The notes beneath the pieces are model-generated. The model was not told the origin of the DNA, ran no database searches, and saw only the letters and a program-made list of their open reading frames with translations. Shown one piece after another: positions 1-8,200 of a stretch of DNA of 64,000 bases (position 1 is its first letter; every line of letters begins with the position of its first letter). The translations under genes were made by a program, and so were the position numbers. Origin of the DNA: LMUY01 sp964235495 (lineage in GTDB: Bacteria; Pseudomonadota; Alphaproteobacteria; Acetobacterales; Acetobacteraceae); contig CAXSAX010000018.1 of assembly GCA_964235495.1 (NCBI GenBank), positions 8,434-72,433 on the forward strand, given 5' to 3'.

Positions 1-80
1 GCACCAAGATGATCGCCGTAGTTAAACATAGGCGCATTTGAGGTTTCCGTGTTGTTGCCAGCACACTATCGAATGCGCAA

Positions 81-293
81 TCAGCTCGCCAACCACCACC
101 TTACCCCAGCCCCGGCCTTGCCCTCAGACTGCACCTTGCCCCGCTCCCGCAGCCCTCCGAGGCTCGCAGACACCCGATGCCGCATGGCCTCGTGCATAGG
201 CCGACCCGCCGCGTTCAGCCTCCGCAGCGCCATGACTCGCAACAGGATGTCCCGCGTGGACATCGGCCCGCCCGCCTCGCGCAGCGTGGCCAC
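81..293 (-). pseudogene. Remnant of a small conserved alphaproteobacterial protein
   Basis: The 70-residue translation (REAGGPMSTRDI, then a stretch of basic helices) resembles the C-terminal part of a family of roughly 130-150 residues common in alphaproteobacteria, in which the motif GGPMTTRDIA begins a winged-helix-like region. A TGA lies directly before the GTG start used here, so the N-terminal half is missing. I recall the family only as uncharacterised; no function is assigned. It is read as a relic, although translation from the GTG cannot be excluded. Confidence 0.4.
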
Positions 294-347
294 TCAGACG
301 CCACTGCTACCACTGGCAGATTGAGCATCCCACGCGGAGCGGGTTTC

Positions 348-568
348 TGGCCGCGCGCGCAGGGGGTTTGACCGCCTGTCGTTTGGGAACAGCACTCTTG
401 ATCGTGTAGCAAGTGCACGGTTTGACCGCGCGCGCGGGGTTTGAGCGGCGGATGGCGTGGGTACTTCCCAACCTTAAAAGGTTTGGCGAAGCGCGGCGAT
501 TAGTTGCGTAGCCGTTCTATCTTCATTCTGTAGAATCAACTTGGCCGCGCGTGGGGCTTTGGGCGGCG
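348..568. repeat. Three imperfect GC-rich direct repeats
   Basis: Copies lie at about 348-376, 422-450 and 541-568. Each has the pattern TTGRCCGCGCG, a run of G, TTTG, then a GCGG or CCGCC end. Spacing between copies is about 75 and 120 bases. They lie between two decayed genes in the element and could be iteron-like sites or simple duplicated debris. Confidence 0.35.
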
Positions 569-572
569 TCCT

Positions 573-833
573 TCACGCCTGCACCGCCACCACCGGGGCC
601 TGATAGCCCGGCAAGGCTGGCGGCGGATGGCATGTTATGCATTGCCAGCCGGACGGGTCCACCAGCTCGCACCACCAGCGCCAACCGCCGCAGCACCGGC
701 AGCACCTCGCCGGCATGAGGGAGCAATCCGCCCATGAGGGCGGATGCGCGCCGCCGGACAGCCGATCACCCGCGACCGGGACGGCTCCCGCATGGCCAGG
801 CTCCGCCGCCAACGCGGCAACGATGGCGGCCGC
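573..833 (-). pseudogene. C-terminal zinc-ribbon remnant of an accessory protein
   Basis: Reading leftwards, the frame ends in CCRCCGGWRWW, about ten residues, then WQCITCHPP. The two CxxC pairs and the terminal CHPP are typical of a zinc ribbon that closes several plasmid or island proteins of Acetobacteraceae. The text preceding it (HPPSWAD) also fits that family. Upstream the frame has no recognisable conserved sequence, so only this tail is annotated. The parent family is recalled by pattern and has not been verified. Confidence 0.35.
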
Positions 834-1323
834 AATCGGCGCGGGCCTCCGCCAGCGGCGCGGCGGGCAGGAGGCTGCGGAGGCTAGCTGGATACCTCCG
901 CCGCGACTGAAGGAAACCGCCACGCGGCCTCCCGCAATCGGGCCAGGATGGCGGGCGCGGTCATATCGTCGTCTCGGCGGCGGGTCAGTTCGAACCCATT
1001 CAACCGGAGCGCTAGAAATAAATGCTTGGGTATATCGACGCTGTATGGGGGGCTGCGGCCTCTTGGGTTGAGCGCACAAATCAGCCATCTGCTAGGGTAA
1101 TTTGGTATGGCAGATATGCGTTAACCAGGGATCGGTCCTGGTTTTAGGGATTGACACTGTTTCGTAATAGCAGTTTAGGGGCGACGTCATGTCCTACTAT
1201 CAATGGTTGAGCCTGCCTTAGCTTGGCTGGTGTTTAGCTTGCGAGTCATTGTTGAGTCCCATGTGAGAAATTGAGATTAGGTGTCCGGTCGCTGACGGGA
1301 CCTCGCTGGACGATAGGGACGGC
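834..1323. other. No recognised gene
   Basis: Nothing with coding character is recognised here. GC content falls toward the right, and the last 200 bases probably contain the promoter of the downstream HEPN pair. No specific promoter motif could be assigned. Confidence 0.4.
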
Positions 1324-2061
1324 ATGATTTGGACCGCAATCGCGCCTGAGATTCAGATTCCGCGCATCGACATGCAGCCGGTTGCCGCATTCATTCGAGA
1401 AGCGCCGGTTGGCGATGTTGTTAGTCGTTTCAGAAATCTCACTACTGAGACTGAAGCTTCTATTGCGCTGAGCCGGTTACAGCTTAGTAAGCAGGCTTCC
1501 CATATCATTGGGCGGCTTTCGGGCGCGCGTTTGGATGGGTGGAGCATTGACTGCTCGAAGCTCCTCTCAATTTTTGAGAACAGTCACCGTGATAGCCTAT
1601 TAGCTCAAAGCAACATTAATCAGAAGATTACAAGCTTCACAAAATATGTTGTGGCGTTACATCTACAAGGGTCCCATACCATTGGGACGTTTGCCATGCG
1701 CTTTAGTCAGGCCTTAAAAGGTTGGAGTAACGATCTAGAGGATTTTAAATCCGACATAGCCGATCTCCAACGCGAGATGGAACGCAATCGTGCAAACGCT
1801 CCAGTGACTAGAGCGATTGAGGCATATTCCAATGCCGTTGAGCAGCTCACAGGTTATAGAGATACTGCAATTGCGCGGATAGATCCCGAGGACTTTGAGG
1901 CGATGGCATTTGTGAATTTTCCAGTTGCTGACGACGTTCGAGCAGACCGAGTAAAAAAGCGCTTCATCACTCGTCAGCTACATGATCATGTTTCGAAAAT
2001 TGATGATAATCTTGTCGGTATCGTAGCAGTTAGATACATATCGACCTCCGTCACCGCTTAG
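1324..2061 (+). CDS. Unknown all-helical protein, partner of HEPN gene
   Basis: This 245-residue protein has no signal peptide or membrane segment. It is predominantly amphipathic helix, with a charged coiled-coil-like segment around residues 135-165 (DFKSDIADLQREMERNRAN). I do not recognise the family. Its codons are clearly AT-richer than those of the surrounding element genes, which suggests recent transfer. It stops 14 bases before the HEPN gene, on the same strand, so the two are probably co-transcribed. No nucleotidyltransferase signature (GSx10DxD) is visible, so it is not an obvious MNT antitoxin. A role as regulator or antidote of the HEPN protein is only a guess from the arrangement. 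Confidence 0.7.
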   Translation: MIWTAIAPEIQIPRIDMQPVAAFIREAPVGDVVSRFRNLTTETEASIALSRLQLSKQASHIIGRLSGARLDGWSIDCSKLLSIFENSHRDSLLAQSNINQKITSFTKYVVALHLQGSHTIGTFAMRFSQALKGWSNDLEDFKSDIADLQREMERNRANAPVTRAIEAYSNAVEQLTGYRDTAIARIDPEDFEAMAFVNFPVADDVRADRVKKRFITRQLHDHVSKIDDNLVGIVAVRYISTSVTA

Positions 2062-2075
2062 GCACTACGTAATTC

Positions 2076-2462
2076 TTGGACAGCTCGGCTTTTCTTGCTA
2101 GCGCTGAAAGAATGTTGCTGTCCTTTGGCGATAATGGGCAGCGTTGCGATAGCTGCGGAGCCCGGGCTGTAATTCACGCAGCCTACTACTCGGTGTTCCA
2201 CTATGCAGCACAACGGCTTGGCTTGGTGGTGACGGGAGAAGGATATTCCAAGCATGGTGAAGTGTGGACTGTCCTAAAAGCAAGAGCTCACGAGTCTCCG
2301 TCCCTAGTAGATGCCAAGAGGAACTTTCAGAGTTTGCGAGACTTGAGACAGAGGGCCGACTACAACCTCAGTGAAAACGTCCTGTTCGACCAGGCCCGCG
2401 ATGCAGTAGATTTAGCGTACGAGGTATTTGACGGAGCCGGCATTACACCGAAATCGCAGTAG
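2076..2462 (+). CDS. HEPN-domain protein
   Basis: This 128-residue protein carries the helical HEPN pattern. An N-terminal helix leads to ARAVIHAAYYSVFHY (about residues 29-43), and later LRDLRQRADYNL matches the conserved (R/K)xxADY turn of HEPN proteins. HEPN proteins are often RNases or nucleotide-dependent toxins in defence and toxin-antitoxin modules. The usual catalytic RX4-6H is not evident; only RAVIH (RX3H) is seen, so activity is uncertain. The start is TTG at 2076, 14 bases after the preceding stop. GC is low like its partner's. A cysteine pair, CDSC, near residue 24 could bind metal. Confidence 0.7.
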   Translation: MDSSAFLASAERMLLSFGDNGQRCDSCGARAVIHAAYYSVFHYAAQRLGLVVTGEGYSKHGEVWTVLKARAHESPSLVDAKRNFQSLRDLRQRADYNLSENVLFDQARDAVDLAYEVFDGAGITPKSQ

Positions 2463-2671
2463 CGCGTGATAATTCTTGCGCCTTTGTCTTTGATTACTCC
2501 TTCTCTCACTTTTCCAGAACGTCGACCATTCCGCCTAGGTCCATAAGCTCCTTGGTCACGCCAGCCGTCATGGCCGGGCTGCACCGGATCGTGGAGTGAA
2601 CCCGGGTGGAGTTGTAGTCTCGATGGTTTCCGTTGCGCGCGGCCTGCGATCCACTGCCGCCCCCCATCCTG

Positions 2672-4288
2672 CTACTCGCTGCATTCCTTTCCCCCCGCTG
2701 TCCCCGGCTTTTGATCCGCTACACCGCTACAAGATTGATACGTATAGCTATTTCCCGTTTTCGATCCGCTACAGCCGCCACCCTGTAGCGGCTTGGTTTC
2801 CTGAATTGTCTCGTAAGAACCGGGCTGTAGCGGCGTAGCGGGTCGAGTGGGGGAGGCAGCGGGAGAAAGGGTGTCCGAAGCCATACGTGGGGCAAACGTG
2901 GGATGAGCGGCCAGGCCGGCAGAGGGGTCATCGGCGGTAGGGAGATAGCGCCGCCAAGCGTCTGCAAAGTGATCGGCATAGTAGGCTTTCGCCACCCCGC
3001 CGGCATGTCGGAAGTTGGCTGGGCGCACGCTGAACGGAGACAGTGCCCGGGCAAGCTGCACCGCCGTCATGGGCTTGCCCTGCTTCCACTCCGGCCAGGG
3101 GCGTTCCTCCATCTCGCGCAACGCTCCCACGATTTCAGCGGAAGGCAGCGCCGCCGCTCCCTTGTCCCGGAACAGGGCGCGGAGGTCCGCCAGCAGCAGC
3201 GCCCCGGTTTCCGCCGTGCCGCCCTCCGCCGCCCGCTTGCCGAACAGGTCCAGCAGCGCTGCCCGGCCCCGCTCCGGCCAGGCCCCGCCGGCATCGTCGG
3301 CAATGGACAGCAAGGGCACGCAAATGTCTCCCTCCCGGTCCCCCATGCTTTCGGGGATGGCGGGATGCAGGGACAGCGCCCGGCCCCGGTCCATGGACCA
3401 CCGCGCCGCCTTGCTTGCCAGCTCGGCGAGGCTGGCCCTCGCACCCGGCGCGCGCAGCTTCACCGCCGTTTCCGCAGCGCCCTTGCGTTGCAGCGCCACG
3501 GGCACGGCCCGATCCTCAAGCGTGTCTGGCAGCTTGCCGATGCCGGCCAGCGCCACCGGGGCGAATGTCCTGAACTGGACCGGCTGCCATTCCCCGTTCA
3601 TCTCGACGGTGCGGATCGCCTTGCCGCTGCGCTCAAAGCCGGAATTAAGGATGCTGCGGAGTTCTTCGTTGTCGGCAAGAAAGCCGTCGGCTTCGTCCAG
3701 CAGCAGCGTGAGCGGAGCCAGGGCTTCAACGGTGCGGAACGTCCCCGCCGCGCTGATGCTGTCCGCCTTGAGCGGCTTGCAGGATGTGGCGTTCAGCACG
3801 TCCAGCAACGTGCTTTTGCCGCACCGCTTGGCCGGGCTGGTGATGGACAGCCGGGGCGTGTGCTGGAAGCGGTCGGCAACCCAAGTGTGGGCAATCCAAA
3901 GCGCCACCGCCTCCGCTGCGGCCGAGCGAAGGATGACGTGGCGGCGGATGGCTGCGGCCAGCCCGTCCAGCAGTTCGGCCCCACTTACCGGTGAAGGCCA
4001 GGGGTCCGGCTGCGGCAGGGACACCCCGCGGCCGGTAGCGGCGTCCGGCAGGGGCCGGCGGGCTTGCACCTGTTCGTCCAGCGTTGAAACCCGAATGCCC
4101 AGAGTTGCGGCGGCATCGGCCCGGCACCGGTCGTATTCGATGGGGTTCAGCGTCGCCAGCCGCGCCAACTCGGTTTCCACCTCCGGGAGCATGGCCGCGG
4201 CAGGCGCGGCGGGAGTGTGCCATTTGATGCCCTGCACGTCCTGTATTCCCATGCCGCCCGGGCCTGCCATCCCTGCATCACCGTCCAT
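2672..4288 (-). CDS. DUF3631 family ATPase (element helicase)
   Basis: This 538-residue protein has a Walker A motif, SPAKRCGKSTLLD (about 151-163), a Walker B-like LLLDEADGFL (about 195) and a C-terminal DUF3631-type region with RPWPEWKQGKPMTAVQLAR. Such proteins accompany primases in plasmids, phages and satellites and are taken to act as replicative helicase or loader ATPases. The last 60 residues are Ser/Thr/Gly rich and poorly conserved in appearance. Its ATG overlaps the end of the Toprim gene by 11 bases, so the two are coupled. It is the last gene of the minus-strand replication block. Confidence 0.8.
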   Translation of the reverse strand: MDGDAGMAGPGGMGIQDVQGIKWHTPAAPAAAMLPEVETELARLATLNPIEYDRCRADAAATLGIRVSTLDEQVQARRPLPDAATGRGVSLPQPDPWPSPVSGAELLDGLAAAIRRHVILRSAAAEAVALWIAHTWVADRFQHTPRLSITSPAKRCGKSTLLDVLNATSCKPLKADSISAAGTFRTVEALAPLTLLLDEADGFLADNEELRSILNSGFERSGKAIRTVEMNGEWQPVQFRTFAPVALAGIGKLPDTLEDRAVPVALQRKGAAETAVKLRAPGARASLAELASKAARWSMDRGRALSLHPAIPESMGDREGDICVPLLSIADDAGGAWPERGRAALLDLFGKRAAEGGTAETGALLLADLRALFRDKGAAALPSAEIVGALREMEERPWPEWKQGKPMTAVQLARALSPFSVRPANFRHAGGVAKAYYADHFADAWRRYLPTADDPSAGLAAHPTFAPRMASDTLSPAASPTRPATPLQPGSYETIQETKPLQGGGCSGSKTGNSYTYQSCSGVADQKPGTAGGKECSE

Positions 4289-5153
4289 GTATGGCCTCCC
4301 GCGCCGTCAGTATGTCGTTGAAATCGCCAACGCCGTCCGGGCGGGCCAGCACCACCTCCCGGCCTTCGCCTTGCCAGCGCCGCGCCGCTTCGGCCGCCGC
4401 CCGCTCGCCTGGCCCATCCGGGTCCGCCGCGATCACCACCCGGCGGGCCTCCGGCGGCAGCGCAAGGCCGCGCGCCATGTTGCCAGCCGATAGCGCCGCC
4501 CATGCCGGGCAGCCGGCCAGGCGGCCCGCGGAGGCTGCGGTTTCGATGCCTTCGCCGATCACTAGCGGGCGGGCCGGGTCTAGCGGGGCGAGCCGGACAG
4601 CGCCGCCCCACACCGGGCCAAGGCTCGCGCGCTGCGGATCGGCTTGCGCCTTGCTGCGGCCGTCCCGGGCCAGGTAGGTCCGGTGCAACGCGATGGGCGC
4701 GCCCGCCGCATCCACCACGCTTGCCAGCATGGCCGGGTAGCGTCCGCCCTCCGGGTGCGGGCAGTCGCCGCGGAACCGCAGCGCCGGGGAGGCGGCCAGC
4801 CCGGGGAGCGCCCGCCCGGCCAGGTAGGCGTCAACGATGGTCCCGGCCGCCGGCTCGCTTCCGGCCCATAGCCGCAGCGCCGCGGCCTGCTTGCCGGCGC
4901 GGGCGGTTTGCGCTGTCTCGGCATCGGCGGGCGGCTTGGGCGTCCAGCCGTCGCCAGCGGCCCGCGCCACCGCGTCTTGCAGCGTTGGCCGGTCGCACCC
5001 GTTGGCGCAGTACAGCCGCACCGTACCGTGCTTGCCCGGCTTGAGGGAGAACGCGCGCGGGTAGTCGCACGCCGGGCACGCGCCCGCCCATGAGCGGAGG
5101 CGTTGCGCTAGGCCGAGCCGGCCCGCCAGTTGCGCCGGGGTCAAGCGGACCAC
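4278..5153 (-). CDS. Toprim-domain primase-like protein
   Basis: This 291-residue protein has an N-terminal zinc-binding module with C26, C29, C49 and C53, and a C-terminal Toprim domain with EGIET at 201-205 and DPD at 244-246, the metal-binding acids. That combination is typical of primases of plasmids and integrative elements that synthesise primers for element replication. Translation appears to start at GTG 5153, overlapping the upstream small ORF by 13 bases. It is followed by the DUF3631 ATPase, and together they look like a minimal replication module. Confidence 0.82.
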   Translation of the reverse strand: MVRLTPAQLAGRLGLAQRLRSWAGACPACDYPRAFSLKPGKHGTVRLYCANGCDRPTLQDAVARAAGDGWTPKPPADAETAQTARAGKQAAALRLWAGSEPAAGTIVDAYLAGRALPGLAASPALRFRGDCPHPEGGRYPAMLASVVDAAGAPIALHRTYLARDGRSKAQADPQRASLGPVWGGAVRLAPLDPARPLVIGEGIETAASAGRLAGCPAWAALSAGNMARGLALPPEARRVVIAADPDGPGERAAAEAARRWQGEGREVVLARPDGVGDFNDILTAREAIHGR

Positions 5154-5332
5154 CCGCGGAGGGCGGCGGCGCGGTGCGCCAGCAGTTCGGCGCGGGCGTG
5201 GTGGCCTTGCTGCAACTCGGCATCGGCTTCCAGGTCCAGCCGGCGGGCAGGGTCCAGCGGCAAGCGGACGGGTTGCGACCGGGCATGGTTCAGCTCGGTT
5301 CGGTCAAAGGGCGGGTATGTGTCGGGAGGCAT
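5141..5332 (-). CDS. Small conserved-looking element protein
   Basis: This 63-residue ORF starts at ATG 5332 and overlaps the Toprim gene start by 13 bases. It begins MPPDTYPPFDRTEL and continues as a charged helix rich in Ala, Glu, His and Arg. Small proteins of this kind often precede primase genes in Acetobacteraceae elements. No function is known. The tight coupling and lack of overlap with another plausible gene favour it being real. Confidence 0.5.
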   Translation of the reverse strand: MPPDTYPPFDRTELNHARSQPVRLPLDPARRLDLEADAELQQGHHARAELLAHRAAALRGWSA

Positions 5333-5471
5333 GGGGCATCGTCTCCGATGCCGGCTGGACAGATGTTGAACCGCGCGATGCGGCCCCGTATGCTCCGGCT
5401 GCACCTGTCCAGTGCGTGCCTTGCCATACGAGACCGCGCCGCCGGCATCCGTGAAAGGCCGGCGGTTGCGT

Positions 5472-5708
5472 TCAGGCGGCCTGCTTGGCTGGGGAGGTTC
5501 GGGCCTCAAGCCAGCGCACCACGTCCTTGCGCCAGAAAGCGACCCGGCGGCTGGTCAGTTGGACGCGGGGCGGTGCCTCGCCAATCTCTGTCAACCGTTC
5601 AAGGGACCGAATGGATAGGCGCATGAGCCGCGCCGCCTCGGGCAAAGTCAGCAGTAGGTCCAGGTCCGGCATATCCGGCGGCGCTGGGGTGGCCGTGTTA
5701 TGGGGCAT
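5472..5708 (-). CDS. AlpA-like helix-turn-helix regulator
   Basis: This 78-residue protein contains a MerR/AlpA-type excisionase helix-turn-helix: LLTLPEAARLMRLSIRSLER, then a recognition turn, a basic RRVAFWRKDVVRWLEA segment and a short tail. These proteins act as excisionases or as activators of integrase and replication genes in satellites such as P4. A GGAGA Shine-Dalgarno lies six bases upstream of ATG 5708. It sits between the large unknown gene and the primase block, as expected for the element's regulator. Confidence 0.8.
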   Translation of the reverse strand: MPHNTATPAPPDMPDLDLLLTLPEAARLMRLSIRSLERLTEIGEAPPRVQLTSRRVAFWRKDVVRWLEARTSPAKQAA

Positions 5709-5777
5709 GTAATTCTCCGCATGACGCCGCTTGTGGGCGCGATGCAGACAGTGACAGCACCTATTCGTTCAGTCCTT

Positions 5778-8195
5778 TCAGTCCCGTTCAGCCGCTGAAC
5801 AGGGCTGAATAAGTGGCTTGATGCGCCCTAGCAGGCGCTTCATTTTGCTTTCCCCACTGCCCACTCCGGTAGCGTCTTTCGCCAAAGCACGGGCCGCGTC
5901 GGTTGCGTGCCTGTAAGTTCCGGCCCGGATACCTTCGAGAGCGCGTTCCACTAGGGGCGCGTCATCTCTTTCATAGTTGAAGCCCTGAACGCGCCTTTTG
6001 CGGTTCGGCTCCAACGGAGGTGAGGGTGTCAGCTCAGCTTGCGGTGCAGAAAAACTAGAGTTGGCTTCGGGACGGGAAACGTTGTCAGTTGCAGCATCAT
6101 TACGCGAAGCGGGCCAAAGCTTCTGCACTTTCGCAGAATCGAAAAACACTTGGTCGTAAGAGGGGCCTCTGTAGTCAACAAATCTCAGGTCGTCCGGGGT
6201 CCAATCAATCCACCCCGCTTCGTTCACTCCCCGCGTTTTGGTAAAAAGCAACGGGTCAATCAGCTCGTGGACTCCATTAGGATCAGGTTTTGATGGCGCA
6301 TAAGCCTTGACCCCCCACACCGGCAATTGCCCGCGGCGTATGGCTTTGTTTACTGCCGCCTTGGCCTTCCTCCATCGGTCCTGGATTGCGTAGTAACGGG
6401 CTATATCGGACACGAGGCGTTCGAGCAGTTGGCCGGCACTCTCCCCCGTATCGGCCATGATGCGCTTTGCCCATGCGCGTTGGTTGTCAGGTCCAAACGG
6501 CCCCATTTCGTCAGGGTCAGGCGTCCAAGGAATGCCGGTTTCGATTTCCTCGAAGGCGGATGCCAGCCATTCCGGCGGCCAGTGTTTCCAGTCTCGGGAC
6601 CATTCCTTTTTTGGAAACTCGAAGCACTCCGCCCCGGGTGCCCGGACTTCGCTGAACGTAATCCAAGAAAAAGCGTCAAATGCACTCCACCGATCACCGC
6701 TCGGCAGATTACCGCTTGGCATGTTCTCTGTTGGGCGCTTCATCGGCGCATCCGCAGAAACGGCCGCGGCGGTGGAACTAGCACTCTCATTCGTCACCAT
6801 CTCCACCGGCAGCACCTTGACCTGCCAATAGACGTTGCCGCCACCCTCAAAGCGTTGCTTGTTGCCCGGATCGCGCTTGAGGTCCTGCCAAGCTCGGGGA
6901 GCAATCCATTCAGGCCAGGCACCAGCCCTTCCCGGGTCGCCAAAGGCCCGCAGTTCACCCCGCAGCAGCCGTTGCAGCAGGATCGGCGTATGTAGGTCGT
7001 TGGCTTCCCACCAAACTTCTGCAACGTCGGGCGGGAATATGTCGCCGGGCCGAACCATGATCTTCTGGTCGGGCGGAAGGCCGCGGCTGTTGATTTCCAC
7101 CAGTCGGCTTAGTTCCTCCTGCGAGTAGATCACTGCGGCGCTATGGAAATCCCAAACCCCGGGGGCGTTATGCTTCCCCCAGCGTTCGGAAACTTGGCCG
7201 GTCAATAGTTTTTCCGATACAGGCCATGCTTGCCGGGGCATTCCGGACGCTGCCGAATTAGGCACGGGCAACCGTGTACCGGCAGGCAAGGCCGGGTGTG
7301 TCGCCGGCTGCGGGTGGAATGGGGCATGAGGCAGGCCAGGCAATGGCCGCCACAACGCCAGCACGCCCGCGGTGGTCACGGCAACAACAGTCGAGGGCTG
7401 GGATGCAGCTAAATTGGATGGCAAAGCTTCATAGGCCACAACGTCCCCACCTTGGCAGTCCAGCACCATTGAACGCCAGCGCCGGGCCGGCATGGGCACG
7501 GCTGCCGTTCCACTCCCTACCGTGGCGGGCAGGGTGCCATCGCGGAGGGCAAGCAACAGGTCTGCTTGTGCCCCCATGAAGTCCGGGCCTGTAGGCTGTT
7601 CAGCCCAAAGAAATTTGATATCCCCGGCCCGGCCCGGTGCGGCATCGCGGGCTGCTTCGGGGCAGCGCAGCATGATCCAAGCGCACGCCTGCAATAGCGT
7701 CACGATGGGAGGCAACAGGACTGCACCGGGAAGTACCAGGCTGGACAAAGGGCGGTATTGCAACCAAGCGGCGAAGGGCGCTTCCGCCACGAATGCAGGT
7801 TCGTCGCGTATGGGCAAACCGCCGGCCGTGCCGGCGTGGATCAAGTCGGCCCCAACGCGGGTATGCCATTCATTCCGGGGCACGGCTTGCAGGCGGCCTG
7901 CAACGTCCCGGACGTGGACAACCATATGACCGGCAGCGAAGGCATGTTGCAGTTCCTTGCGCGCATCACCCAAAGCTGCGGCGGCGGGAACCCATGGGGG
8001 GCGCGGCTCGGCAAGGAAGGGGTCGATTTCGGGGGCACGCTCCCAACGCCAAGGCGCTAGGTTTACCAAGTCGGTAGCCGCACCGGGATTGGGTATTTTC
8101 AGGTATTCGCGCACCCGCGCATCCGGGGCACGCCGGACAGCAACGCGGGTGATGGCTTCCCGCAAAATGATGAACCCGGCTTCGCGGTAGTGCAT
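5778..8195 (-). CDS. Large unknown element protein (805 aa)
   Basis: The ATG at 8195 lies 5 bases after the integrase stop, so the gene is co-transcribed with int. The product has no signal peptide or recognisable catalytic motif. Residues around 530-800 are Trp, Pro and charge rich. The C-terminus (ATDAARALAKDATGVGS followed by basic helices) resembles a small helix-turn-helix. An extension to 8291 is open but overlaps int and lacks support. I do not recognise the family. Its size and position between integrase and AlpA suggest an element-specific role such as a structural, replication or interference protein; that is inference. Confidence 0.7.
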   Translation of the reverse strand: MHYREAGFIILREAITRVAVRRAPDARVREYLKIPNPGAATDLVNLAPWRWERAPEIDPFLAEPRPPWVPAAAALGDARKELQHAFAAGHMVVHVRDVAGRLQAVPRNEWHTRVGADLIHAGTAGGLPIRDEPAFVAEAPFAAWLQYRPLSSLVLPGAVLLPPIVTLLQACAWIMLRCPEAARDAAPGRAGDIKFLWAEQPTGPDFMGAQADLLLALRDGTLPATVGSGTAAVPMPARRWRSMVLDCQGGDVVAYEALPSNLAASQPSTVVAVTTAGVLALWRPLPGLPHAPFHPQPATHPALPAGTRLPVPNSAASGMPRQAWPVSEKLLTGQVSERWGKHNAPGVWDFHSAAVIYSQEELSRLVEINSRGLPPDQKIMVRPGDIFPPDVAEVWWEANDLHTPILLQRLLRGELRAFGDPGRAGAWPEWIAPRAWQDLKRDPGNKQRFEGGGNVYWQVKVLPVEMVTNESASSTAAAVSADAPMKRPTENMPSGNLPSGDRWSAFDAFSWITFSEVRAPGAECFEFPKKEWSRDWKHWPPEWLASAFEEIETGIPWTPDPDEMGPFGPDNQRAWAKRIMADTGESAGQLLERLVSDIARYYAIQDRWRKAKAAVNKAIRRGQLPVWGVKAYAPSKPDPNGVHELIDPLLFTKTRGVNEAGWIDWTPDDLRFVDYRGPSYDQVFFDSAKVQKLWPASRNDAATDNVSRPEANSSFSAPQAELTPSPPLEPNRKRRVQGFNYERDDAPLVERALEGIRAGTYRHATDAARALAKDATGVGSGESKMKRLLGRIKPLIQPCSAAERD

Positions 8196-8200
8196 CGCGC

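Noticed and set aside
3015..4493. A 492-codon open frame antisense to the DUF3631 gene
   Set aside because: Low-complexity Ser/Arg/Ala translation without any motif; the opposite strand encodes an ATPase with Walker motifs.
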